Program-made: the position numbers and the translations under genes
Assembly (NCBI RefSeq): GCF_000001735.4
Contig: NC_003070.9
Location: 25,777,971 to 25,841,970 of the forward strand
Length of the DNA: 64,000 nt
Origin: Arabidopsis thaliana
Lineage: Eukaryota > Streptophyta > Magnoliopsida > Brassicales > Brassicaceae
Direction: 5' to 3'
Shown here: one piece after another, positions 53,911-64,000 of the stretch
Layout: each line of letters opens with the position of its first letter
How positions within the stretch are numbered: position 1 is the stretch's first letter
Notes under the pieces: model-generated
Seen by the model: only the letters and a program-made list of their open reading frames with translations
Told to the model about the DNA's origin: nothing
Database searches by the model: none

Positions 53911-55365
53911 CTAATATTTATCTGCCTTAATTCTCTTACATTGGTTCACTCCGAAAGGAACATGATCGCTAAGGTTCTTGGTCTCATCTCCGTTGTAACA
54001 CAGATTAGGGTTCCCCCAAACACCAAGTCTCCTTCCCATTCTCTCATAAAAGTACCTAGAGAATTCCAACTCTCCGCTGATGTTATTTCCATTCACGTAA
54101 AGCGCGCTGAGACTAGGCATTTCGGTTTCCATTTGTGGAATGAGTTTGCCTCCGAGATTGTTGTTGCTCAAACCCAAAAACCTCAGTTTCTTGAGCTCCA
54201 AGATTGAACCAGGAATCTCCCCTTTTAAGCCTGTGTTGGAGAGATCAAGAACCACTAAATTCTTCAGATTTCTCCACTTTATTCCTGTCAAGTCCCCGGC
54301 TAGGCGATTATTGGACAGAACCAGTTCTACCAAAGAAGTCATCTCTTGGATCTCTTTACTCAACCCACCTGATAATCTGTTGTTTCTCAAGTCCAATAGA
54401 GTGAGATTCTTCAAGGACTCTAGCTCTCTAGGTAACTTTCCTTCCAAGTAATTGTTACTAAGATCAAGTTTCAGCAGAGAATACAATCCTCCAACGCTTA
54501 AAGGCAACGCCCCAGATAAGAAATTCCTGCTCACATCCAATATCAACAATCCGGTTAACCCGTAGACCTCAGGTATTCTCCCTGTGAACCGGTTTCCAGA
54601 CAGTACTAAACGTCTCAATCTGGTTAACTTGGCCAAATTCACTGGCAATGGACCTGTTAACTTGTTTTCTAGCACCACCAGAGATTGAAGGTTGGTGAGG
54701 TTAGTGATGACAGAAGGGAGTTCACCTATCAGTCCCGGGTTTGATCTGATCTCAAGTCTCTCCAAGCTTTTAGAGAGATCCAACCACTTTTCATCGGAGA
54801 TTGAAGCTAGATATCGGTTAGGCGTTGTGAAGCAGTTGAAAAGAGAGAGAGACTTGAGGTGCTTGAGCTCAAAGAGTTGTGGTCTGATCACTGGACTTTC
54901 AGAACAAGCAAGAGAGTTGTCTTTCATAGTCCCAAAGCTTAGAGCAGTTACATACCAAAGCTCATCATAGATATCACAAGTCACACCCTGCAGAGTTAAA
55001 CAACAGAGAATTACATCAGCTACTCAACATTTTCAACGGCTTCCGAATTCAATAATCATAATCTTGATAGGCTTAAAACATTACTAAGATAGTTTTTTGT
55101 TGTTTTTTATTGATAATCAAAGAATAGTGATGAGAGAAAGGACCTGGATAGGAGTCCAGCCACAAGGGTCAGGATAAAGATAAGAGCCATTCCAAGATTC
55201 ACCAACAAAGCCTTGAATGGTAGAGTATAGAGCAGCTTGCTCTGTTTTCTCCATGGGACTTCCATCACTTTCCTCTGTTTCTGCTTTGCTCCAATCCACC
55301 ACCAAACACCACACGCATAGTAGAAACACCAAATGTTGCTTCTTTCTAAGTCTCAGCATCTTCAT
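53911..55365 (-). CDS. Secreted leucine-rich repeat protein (PII-2-like)
   Basis: Two exons (55365-55144 and 54987-53911) encode 432 residues. A signal peptide (HLVFLLCVWCLVVDWSKA, about 10-28) is followed by an N-terminal cap with paired Cys (DPCGW...GVTCD) and about nine to ten extracellular-type LRRs with the plant LxxLxxLxLSxNxLxGxIP pattern. A C-terminal Cys cap (NPNLCYN...NQCKR) closes it. There is no transmembrane segment and no kinase, so it is a receptor-like secreted protein. It belongs to the family of PIRIFORMOSPORA INDICA-INSENSITIVE 2 (At1g13230); a paralogous role in root-fungus recognition is inference. The start MKMLRL is the only in-frame ATG that leaves the signal peptide at the N-terminus. 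Confidence 0.9.
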
Positions 55366-56961
55366 CGAGACTATAATGAGAAGATACAAGAGAATAGAAG
55401 GAGAAAAAAGTGTTGTGTGGATCTTATCTGTATTGGAATTATTCCACTTGTTGCATATGTTTCTATCAAAAGTAATCAAGATTTTGGGGTGGGTGTTAAT
55501 GTTGGAAGATGAAAACAAAGCTATCTCCACAATGGGTCATGGGACCCTTTTAAAAACAATGAATGTTGGTTGATTTGTATACAAGAACTTTTCTTCTCGA
55601 GTTTGGTTTGTGACAAGAAAATGTCATGAGAACAAAAAAGAAAGCTTTAGAGGTTTCTCTGTTTTGTTTCTCTTTCGAGTTTAATATAGAGGAGATGCCA
55701 AGAAGAATACTCAACAGAGAACAAGAGAGGAAAAGCCAAATCTGTTTCTCTAACTTATGATTACATATTACACAGCTTTATGTGCATGTATATAGACACC
55801 TATATAAGAATCTACAATATGACAAGTATTTGATAAAGACTTAAAGAAAATGTAAAGGATCTTAAAAAGTTTACAATGTTTAACATGCTCAAAGCTGGTT
55901 TTATACATAGAGTAGAAGCAAATTGAACTAAGTTGTGAAGTTATAGGGTACATAGCCAGAGATTTAGACAACGACTTAGCAATAGCAATTAAAACTTATG
56001 AACCAAAAAAAAAAAAAGAAGCCAAATCTTTAAAAGCAAGACACAGTTACCAAAGCAAAGAAACAATAATGGTAATGAAAATGATAAGAAGAGAGAGGTC
56101 CAACATCTTGTGTTGATAATGCAAGTGAAAGCGAAAGACAGAGAAGATCAAGTCTTTTATAAGGACTCTGTTAATTCTGCAACTTCCAGATTTTTATTTT
56201 ATTTTATTATAATGTTTTTCTTTATAGGTTTCTGAAATTCTATCAACTGTCCCTTTCTTCAAAAACAGTTATTTTATTTCCTGAAGAAAAAGAAAAAAAA
56301 AAAGAAAAAACTCAAAAGGAAGAAGCTTAATTGGTTGGAACTAATGTTTTGTAAATTTAGATTTAGTTAATTAGAGCATTAATAGAAGTTTGCCATTGAG
56401 AAATTAATGAGGATGTTTCTAAGAGAGTGTAATGAAGAGTGAGTTTGATGCTATATTGCATGTCCTTTGTTTTGGACCACACTCATTTTTGTCTTAACAT
56501 TGAAAGGTGAGGCGTATCTACTATCTACCCCCTATAAATCTAACCAATTTAAGTTTGAAATCTTGGTAAGATCCTACATATAAGCCATTGTGTAGTCCTT
56601 TTCTTCTTTTTACCGTTTTGTGCTTTGGAACTTTTTTATGGTTTGGCGATTTTCAGGCAAACATAACCAAAAAAAGATGTCAGGTCCTTGACAATGACTT
56701 ATGTAACTTTGTTACTTACCCTTCGAGTCTGGTTTGGTTCCTTGAATACCAGCATTACCTTATGGAGTAGCAGAGTAAAAATCAAATGTTACATTTTCTA
56801 CAATGCCCATGCCTTCCCAAGATTCCACTTCCTTTTTGTTTTTCAGTTGCTTAGATAAAGAAAGGTGATAGTTAAAAAACGAACCAACACATAACAAGAT
56901 GTTGCAAAATCCTACTTATGGGATGATAATTTTGTCTTTTAGAGAGAAATGAAGAAAATGA
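55366..56961. other. Promoter/leader of the LRR gene and CRWN3 3' flank
   Basis: AT-rich; contains A-runs near 56008 and 56290. No supported gene. Confidence 0.6.
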
Positions 56962-59900
56962 TCATGTTGTGAAAAAGACCCAAATCTTTTTTCCTATGGA
57001 AGCATCATTTCCTTGGCGCTCTGTTTCTTCTTCTTCTTCTCCTTCGTTCTCCTCTTCGATCATGCTGATATTCTCATCATCTTCTTCACCATGCTCTCTT
57101 ATTTCACCACTGCCTCCTACTTCCAACTGCGGATCTTCGACTGGGTTCTTTCCTGTGTTGTTAACCTTGAACACAGTTTCTGTTTCAACCTATATAAAAA
57201 AACCATGGTTCAAAATTATATCCTAAGATTACCATGCCCATATGTTCAACTCAGACAGAAATTAAGAACTAATAAAGAAATAAACAAAACCATACCGTAA
57301 CAATCTCCTCATGTGTTACCGTCTCCACTAATACTTCAGCTTTGCCATTTTCTCTATTCTCACCTTCCGGTGGAGTACGAGTTTCCTTCGGACTTGGCAC
57401 TTTTCTGATATCATCATTGACACGTTCTTGTTTTTCAGTGGCACCCTTTGATGCTTGTGCTTTATCTTCTTCTGTTCCTACACTGAAAGGATTTTGCATA
57501 CATATATAAGTTTCACGCGTATTGAATTTCAAATTTCTTATGCAACACCCTCCAACTCATTTTTCAGTTAAAAAGTAGTAGGGGCTTACTTTCTATGTCT
57601 CCTGAGCTGATATCGGGTTTGTCCAGGCGTTTGAGAGACTGGAACAGCTATCTGTCTTTTTTTCCTACGTCCACCAGTTGTAATACTGTCTACACCCTCA
57701 TCACTATCACCAGCTGCCTGTTCACTTTCTGTGATTCTAGAAGTCTGTTCGCGTTGCCGCTTCCTTGGAGTTTCCCCATCAGATGGTTTTGAATCTCTGG
57801 ACACAGCTTTTGTTGCTTGCGATCTTCCTCTAACAGACTTACCCCTACCTCTACCTCTACCTCTACCTCGTCTAGGTTTATCACTCTTCATCTCTGATTG
57901 GAGGGAACCTTCAGGACCTTCTTGTATTCTACTATCTGTGAAACTCTGTTCAGTAGCAGACGGTTCATGATCCTCGCCTGACACTCTATCCAGAGAATCA
58001 TCAGGTTGCGAAGATTCTGGAAGCTTAACTGTTATACCCAGATCAGTGACTTTATCTGTCTTCCCAATTGGTGATATGCTCAGTAGCTTTGAAGCGATTT
58101 TCCCAAGCAAAGATGTTCTCTTGCTATTCTCTGCACTGGGAGAAATGTTCAAAGCCTCCTCTGCTTTTAATTTTTGTTTCCCGAAACGTTTGTCCCCATC
58201 TTCAACATCAGGTAGTCGAAGATCAGACAGAACAAAATTTTCGGTTATTTCTCCACAGGAACTGCAGCTCTTAAGTTTTTCCAGAAATACTAGGAAACGC
58301 TCCCTTTCACAGATAAATTCTTTTCGTTTCTCCTTCAAAGAGCTTCTGAGTACATCTAGCTCAGTGATGTCCTTATGCATCTCAGCTTCTTGTTCTTTCA
58401 ACAACTTCTTTCGGACCGAAATTTGTTCTCTTTCCCTCTCCAGAGCAAGCTTCTCGTATTGCATTTCTTCCATCTCTCTTTGAGCCAGCTTCTTTGTGTA
58501 ATTAATGTTGTCAAGCTCTTCTTGGCTTCTCTTCTCATATGTTCTCGCCCTTTCATTAAAATCTCTTTCACCCGCTTCTTCTTGCCTCTGAAATTCCATG
58601 TCAAGATTCCTTTTTTGCATCTCAAGATCTTCCATGTCGGCTTCAAATGATTCTTTCTGCATCTTGACACCATCCAATTCCCTCTTCAAATTATCCCTTG
58701 AGGTCATCTCTTCTCTCTTCAGCCTATGCTTTTCAGATATTTGCAAATTTCTCAGTTTCTCGTTTTCTTCAGCAACTTCATTTTGCTCTCTAGTTATGTT
58801 AGCCCTCTTCTTATCCAAAGCTTCCCACTCTTTCTCAAATCTTTCCTTATCTTGTTTCAGTTCTTCACGTTCCTTCAAGAGCAGCTCCTCCTCTTGCTTA
58901 ACTTTATCTATCTGCTGCTTCAGTTCAGACTGCAGCCTCAGAAACTCGACTCTCTCTTCTTTTGTAATCCTAAGACTTTCATGTTCTTCACGAATCCTTG
59001 ATTCCTGCTTTGTTGTCTCAGTCCCGATCTCTTCAATCTCATCTTTTAGTTTACGCAGACATTCCTTATCTTCGAGCAATCTCTCGTTTTCCATATGCAG
59101 CTTTTTCTCTTCAGCTTTCAGAGCTTTTTCTTTCTCCTTCACGGTTTTGAGCCTTGCATCAAGATCCTTCTCTTTCTTCTTCACTCCCTCCTCCTTTTTC
59201 TCTAAAGCTGCCTCTCTCTTAGCCAACTTCTCTTCTTTGTGGCTGATCTCAACTTGCAGCTGCTCGATTTCAGCTTTCTTTCCCTCGAGTTCTTCATCAA
59301 GGGATCTCCTCATCTGTTCAAGCTCCATTTCAAACTCTCGCCTTCTTGAATCTAGAACAGCCTTCTGATCATCAAGAAGCTTCCCAATCTCCATCTGTTA
59401 AATTTAAATCACCATGTCAATTCTATTTTAAGTATCTCTATTCTGGCACTTAGCAGATAGAAACTAAAGAAAAATATTAACCTGGGAAAGTGACTTTAAA
59501 CATGCAAGAAATATTACCATAGTTTTAAAATATTCCTCTTAATACACCAACGCTCTGTATACAAACTCTGATTTTGTTAACTAGTCGACGATAACATTTC
59601 AAAAAAAAAAACAGGATATCCCTAAACAACTAGTGATTGTGAATGCGTATATGCGTCACTGTATAGGATTTCAAAACATAAAAGCACATCTTCTTCCGTT
59701 TCATTCCATCCCTTAACGTAAGATTCAGTACCATTACAATGACCTAGAAAGAAAAGGCGATATATATTAAACAAATAGAAGAAAGTTTCAGGGAAGCTGA
59801 GGCTGACCTGCTCCCTCTCAATAAGATTCTCCTCAAACTCATGGAGCTCCTTCTCTTTGATATCAACTTTAGCCTTCATGGCCTCAAAGTCCTAAAACAG

Positions 59901-61187
59901 ACACAAAATTAATATATAAGCCAGAAGGTACCGGAAGCAAAAAAAGTTGCACCTAGATAACTCACTTTTTCCTTCAAAGAAATGTCATTTAGCTTAATCT
60001 TTATAGATTCTTCTTTCTCTGTTAATTCGGACTTGGCAACAGAAATCTTTTGCTGTAAATTTTCAAGGATCTTCTCTTTCTTCTCGATGGTTCTTTCATT
60101 TTCCATAACTCTTTCTTCTCTATGGTTAATGCTTCTTTTAACTTCAGACAACCTATCTTCTTCCAGTGTTAACTTCTTCTCCCATTCCTGTAGGTCTTCT
60201 CTCTGCTTGTAGAACACTGCCTCATGTGCTTCTCGTCTAAGAAACATAAGCAAAAGAGAAAATGAGAGGTCAGATCTGCATATCAACAAACAAGGAACAG
60301 AACGAACAAGTAAAAAGTGATCGTTCATACTCTGTAACTAGAGAAAGATGCTCCCTTTGGTGCACCTTTTCACGGGTCTCCACTTCCTTTAGTTTGCGTT
60401 CTAACTCAGAACTCTTTCTATTCATCACTGAAAACTTTTCTTCAGCAATGGCCCTTTCTCTATCCACCTCTAAAGCTTTTTCCTTCATACCAATTACCAA
60501 AGCATTTGCTTCCTCTAACTTTGCCTCAGAAGTAGACTTCACCACAGAGTGTTCTCGTTGCCAATACTTCAAATCATTCTCAAGCTGAAAATACAGAAAT
60601 AGCATAAACATCAAACACAAAGCAAGCCACAACAGAACAACATGAATTGAAAAATGAGATACCTCAGCAACAAATTGCTTCTCATCAATCAAAGCTTTTC
60701 TAAGATTCTCTTCTCTTTTGTCAGCTTCATTTAAAGTAATTGCATTTGACGTCTTCTCACGTTTAAGCATCTCCATAGCTTCATCATAAGCTTGTTGAAG
60801 TTCGTTATTTGTTGAAGTCCACTGCTTCTTCTCAATAAGCAATAGCCCCATATTATGTTGGTAATCAAACAACTAACACAAAAATTAAAACACGATCTCA
60901 ATTAACAACACTCACACTTTAAGATTCAGTAACACAATAATGTAAAAATCGAAACTTTATTTATTTACCTCTTTTTCAAGCTTCAAGATTTTCTCTATAA
61001 GAGCATCACGATCTTTTCTTTCTAGAGAAGCTTCATCAAGCAAGCCAACCTCTTTGAACTTCTGCCAATCATCATCCTCTCGGAGAAGCACCCTTTGTGG
61101 AGGAGGTGTAATGATTTCGTCGGAAAAAGCTATGGCCTTTCCCTTCCGGTCTGTCTCCGGCCAACGATTCCTTTGCGGAGTGAACAT
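56962..61187 (-). CDS. CRWN3: Lamin-like nuclear matrix protein CRWN3 (LINC3)
   Basis: Eight minus-strand exons (61187-60969, 60872-60663, 60584-60331, 60236-59966, 59891-59808, 59394-57590, 57482-57296, 57189-56962) give 1085 residues. A short head (MFTPQRNRW, then PPPQR) is followed by a near-continuous coiled coil from about 55 to 700, dominated by E/K heptads. A tail follows with an RGRGRGRGK segment, a basic NLS-like KKRQ cluster, the conserved YQLRRHR motif, and the C-terminal [20 protein letters not shown] proteins line the inner nuclear envelope and control nuclear size and chromatin organisation. Exon 6 must be spliced at 57590; reading through would stop one codon later and lose about 140 residues. 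Three site II elements lie upstream. Confidence 0.95.
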
Positions 61188-61440
61188 TTCCGTTCGAACC
61201 CTAGAGACCCAGATGCATCAAATGAAGAGGGGACGAGAAACCAACACCATTTTCACAACTTTCGACTCGTGAAATCAAATTGCTCAAATTTGAAAGCTTT
61301 CTTCGTGGGTTTGTGACACGCGCCGTCGTGAACAATTCTCTCCTCCGCTACAAAACTACTCTGTAATCGTCACTCTCCAACCCCCAAAACTCTTCGGTGC
61401 TACTTGCAAGTTGCAAACGACGTTAGCTCCTGGAAAATAT
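61188..61440. other. CRWN3 5' leader
   Basis: CT- and GC-richer sequence next to the ATG; no independent gene. The overlapping plus-strand ORFs are shadows. Confidence 0.6.
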
Positions 61441-61443
61441 TAT

Positions 61444-61498
61444 TGGGCCTATTGGGCTTCTTATATTATCCACTTTAATTATTGGTCCATTTTGGGCT
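61444..61498. promoter_or_regulatory. Three site II elements in the CRWN3 promoter
   Basis: TGGGCC at 61444-61449 and TGGGCT at 61453-61458 and 61493-61498. Clustered TCP-type elements are typical of genes active in dividing cells, which fits a nuclear lamina component. Confidence 0.55.
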
Positions 61499-63108
61499 TC
61501 TTTTATTGTATTATTCACAACGAGATAACTCCATCTATGCATAATGCTTAAAATAAACTTTATTTTTGAAATAATTGATTACAGTATGTTTCTGTAAAGT
61601 AATTGATTGTTCTAATTCGAATTGCTTTTTCTTCAAAACATTGTACAAATTTATAAATACAATGCCACACAGAACCTAATGTATCTGAAAGGGGTCCATT
61701 GAAAAATGATGGACACCCAACCACTACAGGAGTCTCTACACTATTGTGTAAGGGCGACTTTTTTTATTTATCTATCTAATAACTTTTTATGGAAAAAAAT
61801 ACGATAAATCTTTTAGGCTATTAGATGAACAGAATCTTTTGGGTTTTTTTTTTTTTTTGTTCAAATAATATGAATTTATTTTTCATTTAGTAAATCGTAG
61901 TTTCAACAAACATAGATAGTTTTATCCTTGAATTGACTGAAACATGAACGTATATGAGTCAGCTCATTTTTACATTATTGCATAAACTTATTTGTGTAAC
62001 ACAAAGTATACTTTATGAGTTGATAAAAAAATATTTATTTTAGCATTACCAATGGAACGTAAACAATAGAAACTCTTCTCCAAATCCTTAGAATTTTCAT
62101 AAATTCATCCTATCTTTACTGATACAAGACGCACTTAATTTACTCAAAATTGTTAATCAGGCCGTTTACCATTTCCTTTGGATTCTTAGTCCCTTTTTGC
62201 ATTATGTGAAATGTCATTATCAAAAGGAAATTTATAATAATATTTAGTTGGTGTAGAAATCAAATAGTAAAAAGTCGGCACATCTTGAGAATGAGAGAAA
62301 GTGAAGCTTTTGCAAAATGACAATTTCCTTATTCATATCGAAAAGACAGAACGTTAGACGCGTCTCAAGTCATGTTTAGACGTACCAAATAAATGTCTTT
62401 AACGTTTTAAACCAATTTTCTTTACGATATAGCTTTACAAATTTACAATTTCTATATATTTTTGTAAGAAAAAAAACGGCTGAGTTTCTCTGATCTGGTT
62501 TATTTAAAAGAAATCAATACTCTTGCTGCAATTACATTTTGTTAAAATGAGAATTGACGATCGATGGAAATTGTTTGCGTATTATAAAAGGGAATTAAAT
62601 ATATACTTGTAGTCCTAATTTTCGTCACATGAAACAAAAATTATTATTGTTCATTACCATTTATTGTTATTTAGTTTTGGTACAATAATGCATCTAGAAT
62701 ATCTCTGAGTTGTGACGTGCCGTCGCAGCTACTGGTTGGCTAATCCCAAAGTCAAAGCAATTATTTAAACATTCATCATTGTAATCAACGACCAATCTTT
62801 TTTTATTTATACTATTAAACTAATACTCCTACTAGTAATCAATATACGTAGCAGCCAACATTACTACATACAGTAGAAAACAATAATCAAGATGTCAATA
62901 TCTCTAGTATATATCAACATATTCACGAATACAATCGTCAAAATAATAAGAAAAATAAAATAAAATGTATGAACACCCAAATTGTAGAAATGTACCTTCA
63001 AAAAAAAGCTCTAACGTTTAATTTTCTTCCTTATAAAAAAAAGCTAGCTAGGCAAAGGATCTGATCTTTGTCTTTAATGTTACAACACATACCATACACG
63101 TGTAATCA
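61499..63108. other. AT-rich spacer between CRWN3 and CLE12
   Basis: No ORF, tRNA or obvious transposon. Includes the CLE12 3' UTR on the minus strand. Confidence 0.6.
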
Positions 63109-63465
63109 TCAATGGTGCAACGGATTGGGTCCGGAGGGAACACGGCGTTTCTCCACTCCGTAACGAGGGTCTATCTCATCACCGTCGTATTGCTCGCCGG
63201 AACGATGGTTATGTCGGCTGTTATCTCGGCTATGGAAAGGTGTGAAGTCGAATCTGTCGGAGAGAACTTTTCTGCTCACTAATCTATAGCTACGGTAGTG
63301 TTGCTTCAACAATGATGGCTCCACCGCGTTTAGAGAGTAGAGACGACGGAAGTTGAGGGAGTACAAGTGGTGGAGGAGGAGAAAGAAGAGAGATAGCCAT
63401 AAAACTATGAAGAGAATTTGAGAAAATTTCAAGGCCATGGAAGATGATGAAGAAATTCTAAGCAT
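63109..63465 (-). CDS. CLE12: CLE12 signalling peptide precursor
   Basis: Intronless 118-residue precursor. A hydrophobic signal sequence spans about residues 13-34 (KFSQILFIVLWLSLFFLLL). It is followed by a variable, basic/His-rich region and the C-terminal CLE dodecapeptide RRVPSGPNPLHH, which ends exactly at the stop codon. CLE peptides bind CLV1/BAM-type receptor kinases; CLE12 and CLE13 relatives are involved in root and, in legumes, nodulation control. The first ATG is used; an internal Met at residue 10 also precedes the signal core. Confidence 0.96.
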   Translation of the reverse strand: MLRISSSSSMALKFSQILFIVLWLSLFFLLLHHLYSLNFRRLYSLNAVEPSLLKQHYRSYRLVSRKVLSDRFDFTPFHSRDNSRHNHRSGEQYDGDEIDPRYGVEKRRVPSGPNPLHH

Positions 63466-64000
63466 ATGGGTGTGCTAATCAATAGGCCACAAAACTAAAT
63501 TCTTGTTTTTTTTTTATGTTTTGTATGTTTTTGGAAAAAAGACTAAAAAGGTTTTGTTGGACGGTTTAGAAGAGAGTATGAAAGGACTCATCTATATTTA
63601 TATATGATATAGTTGACAAAATGTAAAGCTCAAGAGATGCGAGAGAGTTGGATTTTGTCTTTTCAACGCAAGATGCTTTATCATATGACATATGTACACC
63701 ATTTTACAAAACTGTCCAGCTTATTTTTGCGTCAAAATTTTGCCTACTGGCTGATATTTTGTTAGCTTTGGCGGTAGTCAAAACTGTCGTAGATTGCAGT
63801 TTTATGATCGGTATATTATTTGTTTTTACTTTTTACCAAGAGCTTGCAAGTCTTAAATAGGTTCATAATATTTTTGAACCTAGTACCTAAACATGTTTAT
63901 ATTAATTAGTTCTCCTCTCTAGCATAGAGATTTCGATTTTAGACCGATGTGTATATTTGCGTTTATCTTTTTTATTAGAAAGAAATTTTGCAATTCTGAA
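63466..64000. other. CLE12 promoter and window end
   Basis: TATA-like TATATTTATATATGATATA at 63593-63611. A 70-codon ORF further on (63648-63860) has no recognisable domain and no gene-like context, so it is not called. Confidence 0.5.

Noticed and set aside
57586..57592. Stop codon directly after RRHRK as the CRWN3 C-terminus
   Set aside because: A GTAAGC donor precedes it, and the next two exons restore the conserved NMCP tail and expected length.
58598..59368. 256-codon Ser/Phe-rich plus-strand ORF opposite CRWN3
   Set aside because: Antisense of a Glu/Lys coiled coil; composition fully explained by the sense gene.
63648..63860. 70-codon hydrophobic ORF upstream of CLE12
   Set aside because: No family match, no gene-like flanks; window edge prevents further judgement.

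Overview
The window is plant nuclear DNA. It has long AT-rich intergenic stretches, many short GT-AG introns, plant-only gene families and a eukaryotic tRNA gene. From the recognised proteins and their order (ClpS1, HHO2, PERK9, ALA9, TADA, AGP19, PHO1;H1, PPC4, NUDX1, IDA, CRWN3, CLE12) I assign it to Arabidopsis thaliana, long arm of chromosome 1, roughly the At1g68660 to At1g68795 interval. The assignment rests on remembered protein families, not on a search. Exon models were built by hand from splice sites and reading phase, and nearly all close on full-length proteins.

Layout. 0-1.1 kb: chloroplast ClpS1 (-). 1.1-4.4 kb: non-coding, with a Helitron-type 3' end and a MITE-like palindrome, then the HHO2 promoter. 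4.4-5.9 kb: GARP repressor HHO2/NIGT1.2 (+). 7.7-8.7 kb: a 75-residue small protein in two exons (+). 11.2-13.9 kb: receptor kinase PERK9 (+). 14.7-15.2 kb: unknown Cys-rich small protein (+), convergent with the P4-ATPase ALA9 (-, 15.5-20.0 kb). 20.0-26.6 kb: long intergenic stretch ending in a perfect 41-bp inverted repeat. 26.6-30.9 kb: chloroplast tRNA adenosine deaminase TADA (+). 31.3-32.2 kb: arabinogalactan protein AGP19 (+). 32.4-33.2 kb: DNL/Zim17 zinc-finger protein (-). 33.8-34.3 kb: probable defensin-like gene (+). 34.8-38.6 kb: phosphate exporter family PHO1;H1 (-). 38.6-45.0 kb: non-coding, with small tandem repeats. 45.0-50.1 kb: bacterial-type PEP carboxylase PPC4 in 20 exons (-). 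51.1-51.8 kb: NUDX1 (+) followed within 50 bp by tRNA-Pro(AGG). 52.2 kb: abscission peptide IDA (-). 53.9-55.4 kb: secreted LRR protein (-). 57.0-61.2 kb: nuclear lamina-like coiled coil CRWN3 (-). 63.1-63.5 kb: CLE12 peptide precursor (-).

There is no operon logic. Some neighbours still share themes. HHO2 and PHO1;H1 both belong to phosphate/nitrate homeostasis, and both carry PHR1-type P1BS motifs upstream. ClpS1 and TADA both serve chloroplast proteostasis and translation. PERK9, AGP19, the LRR protein, IDA, CLE12 and the defensin-like gene are all extracellular or signalling products. I did not find a convincing novel multi-gene system. The best non-routine signals are the perfect inverted repeat upstream of TADA, the defensin-like gene with an odd N-terminus, a GC-AG intron in PHO1;H1, the Helitron end, and a poly(A) tract flanked by a direct repeat.
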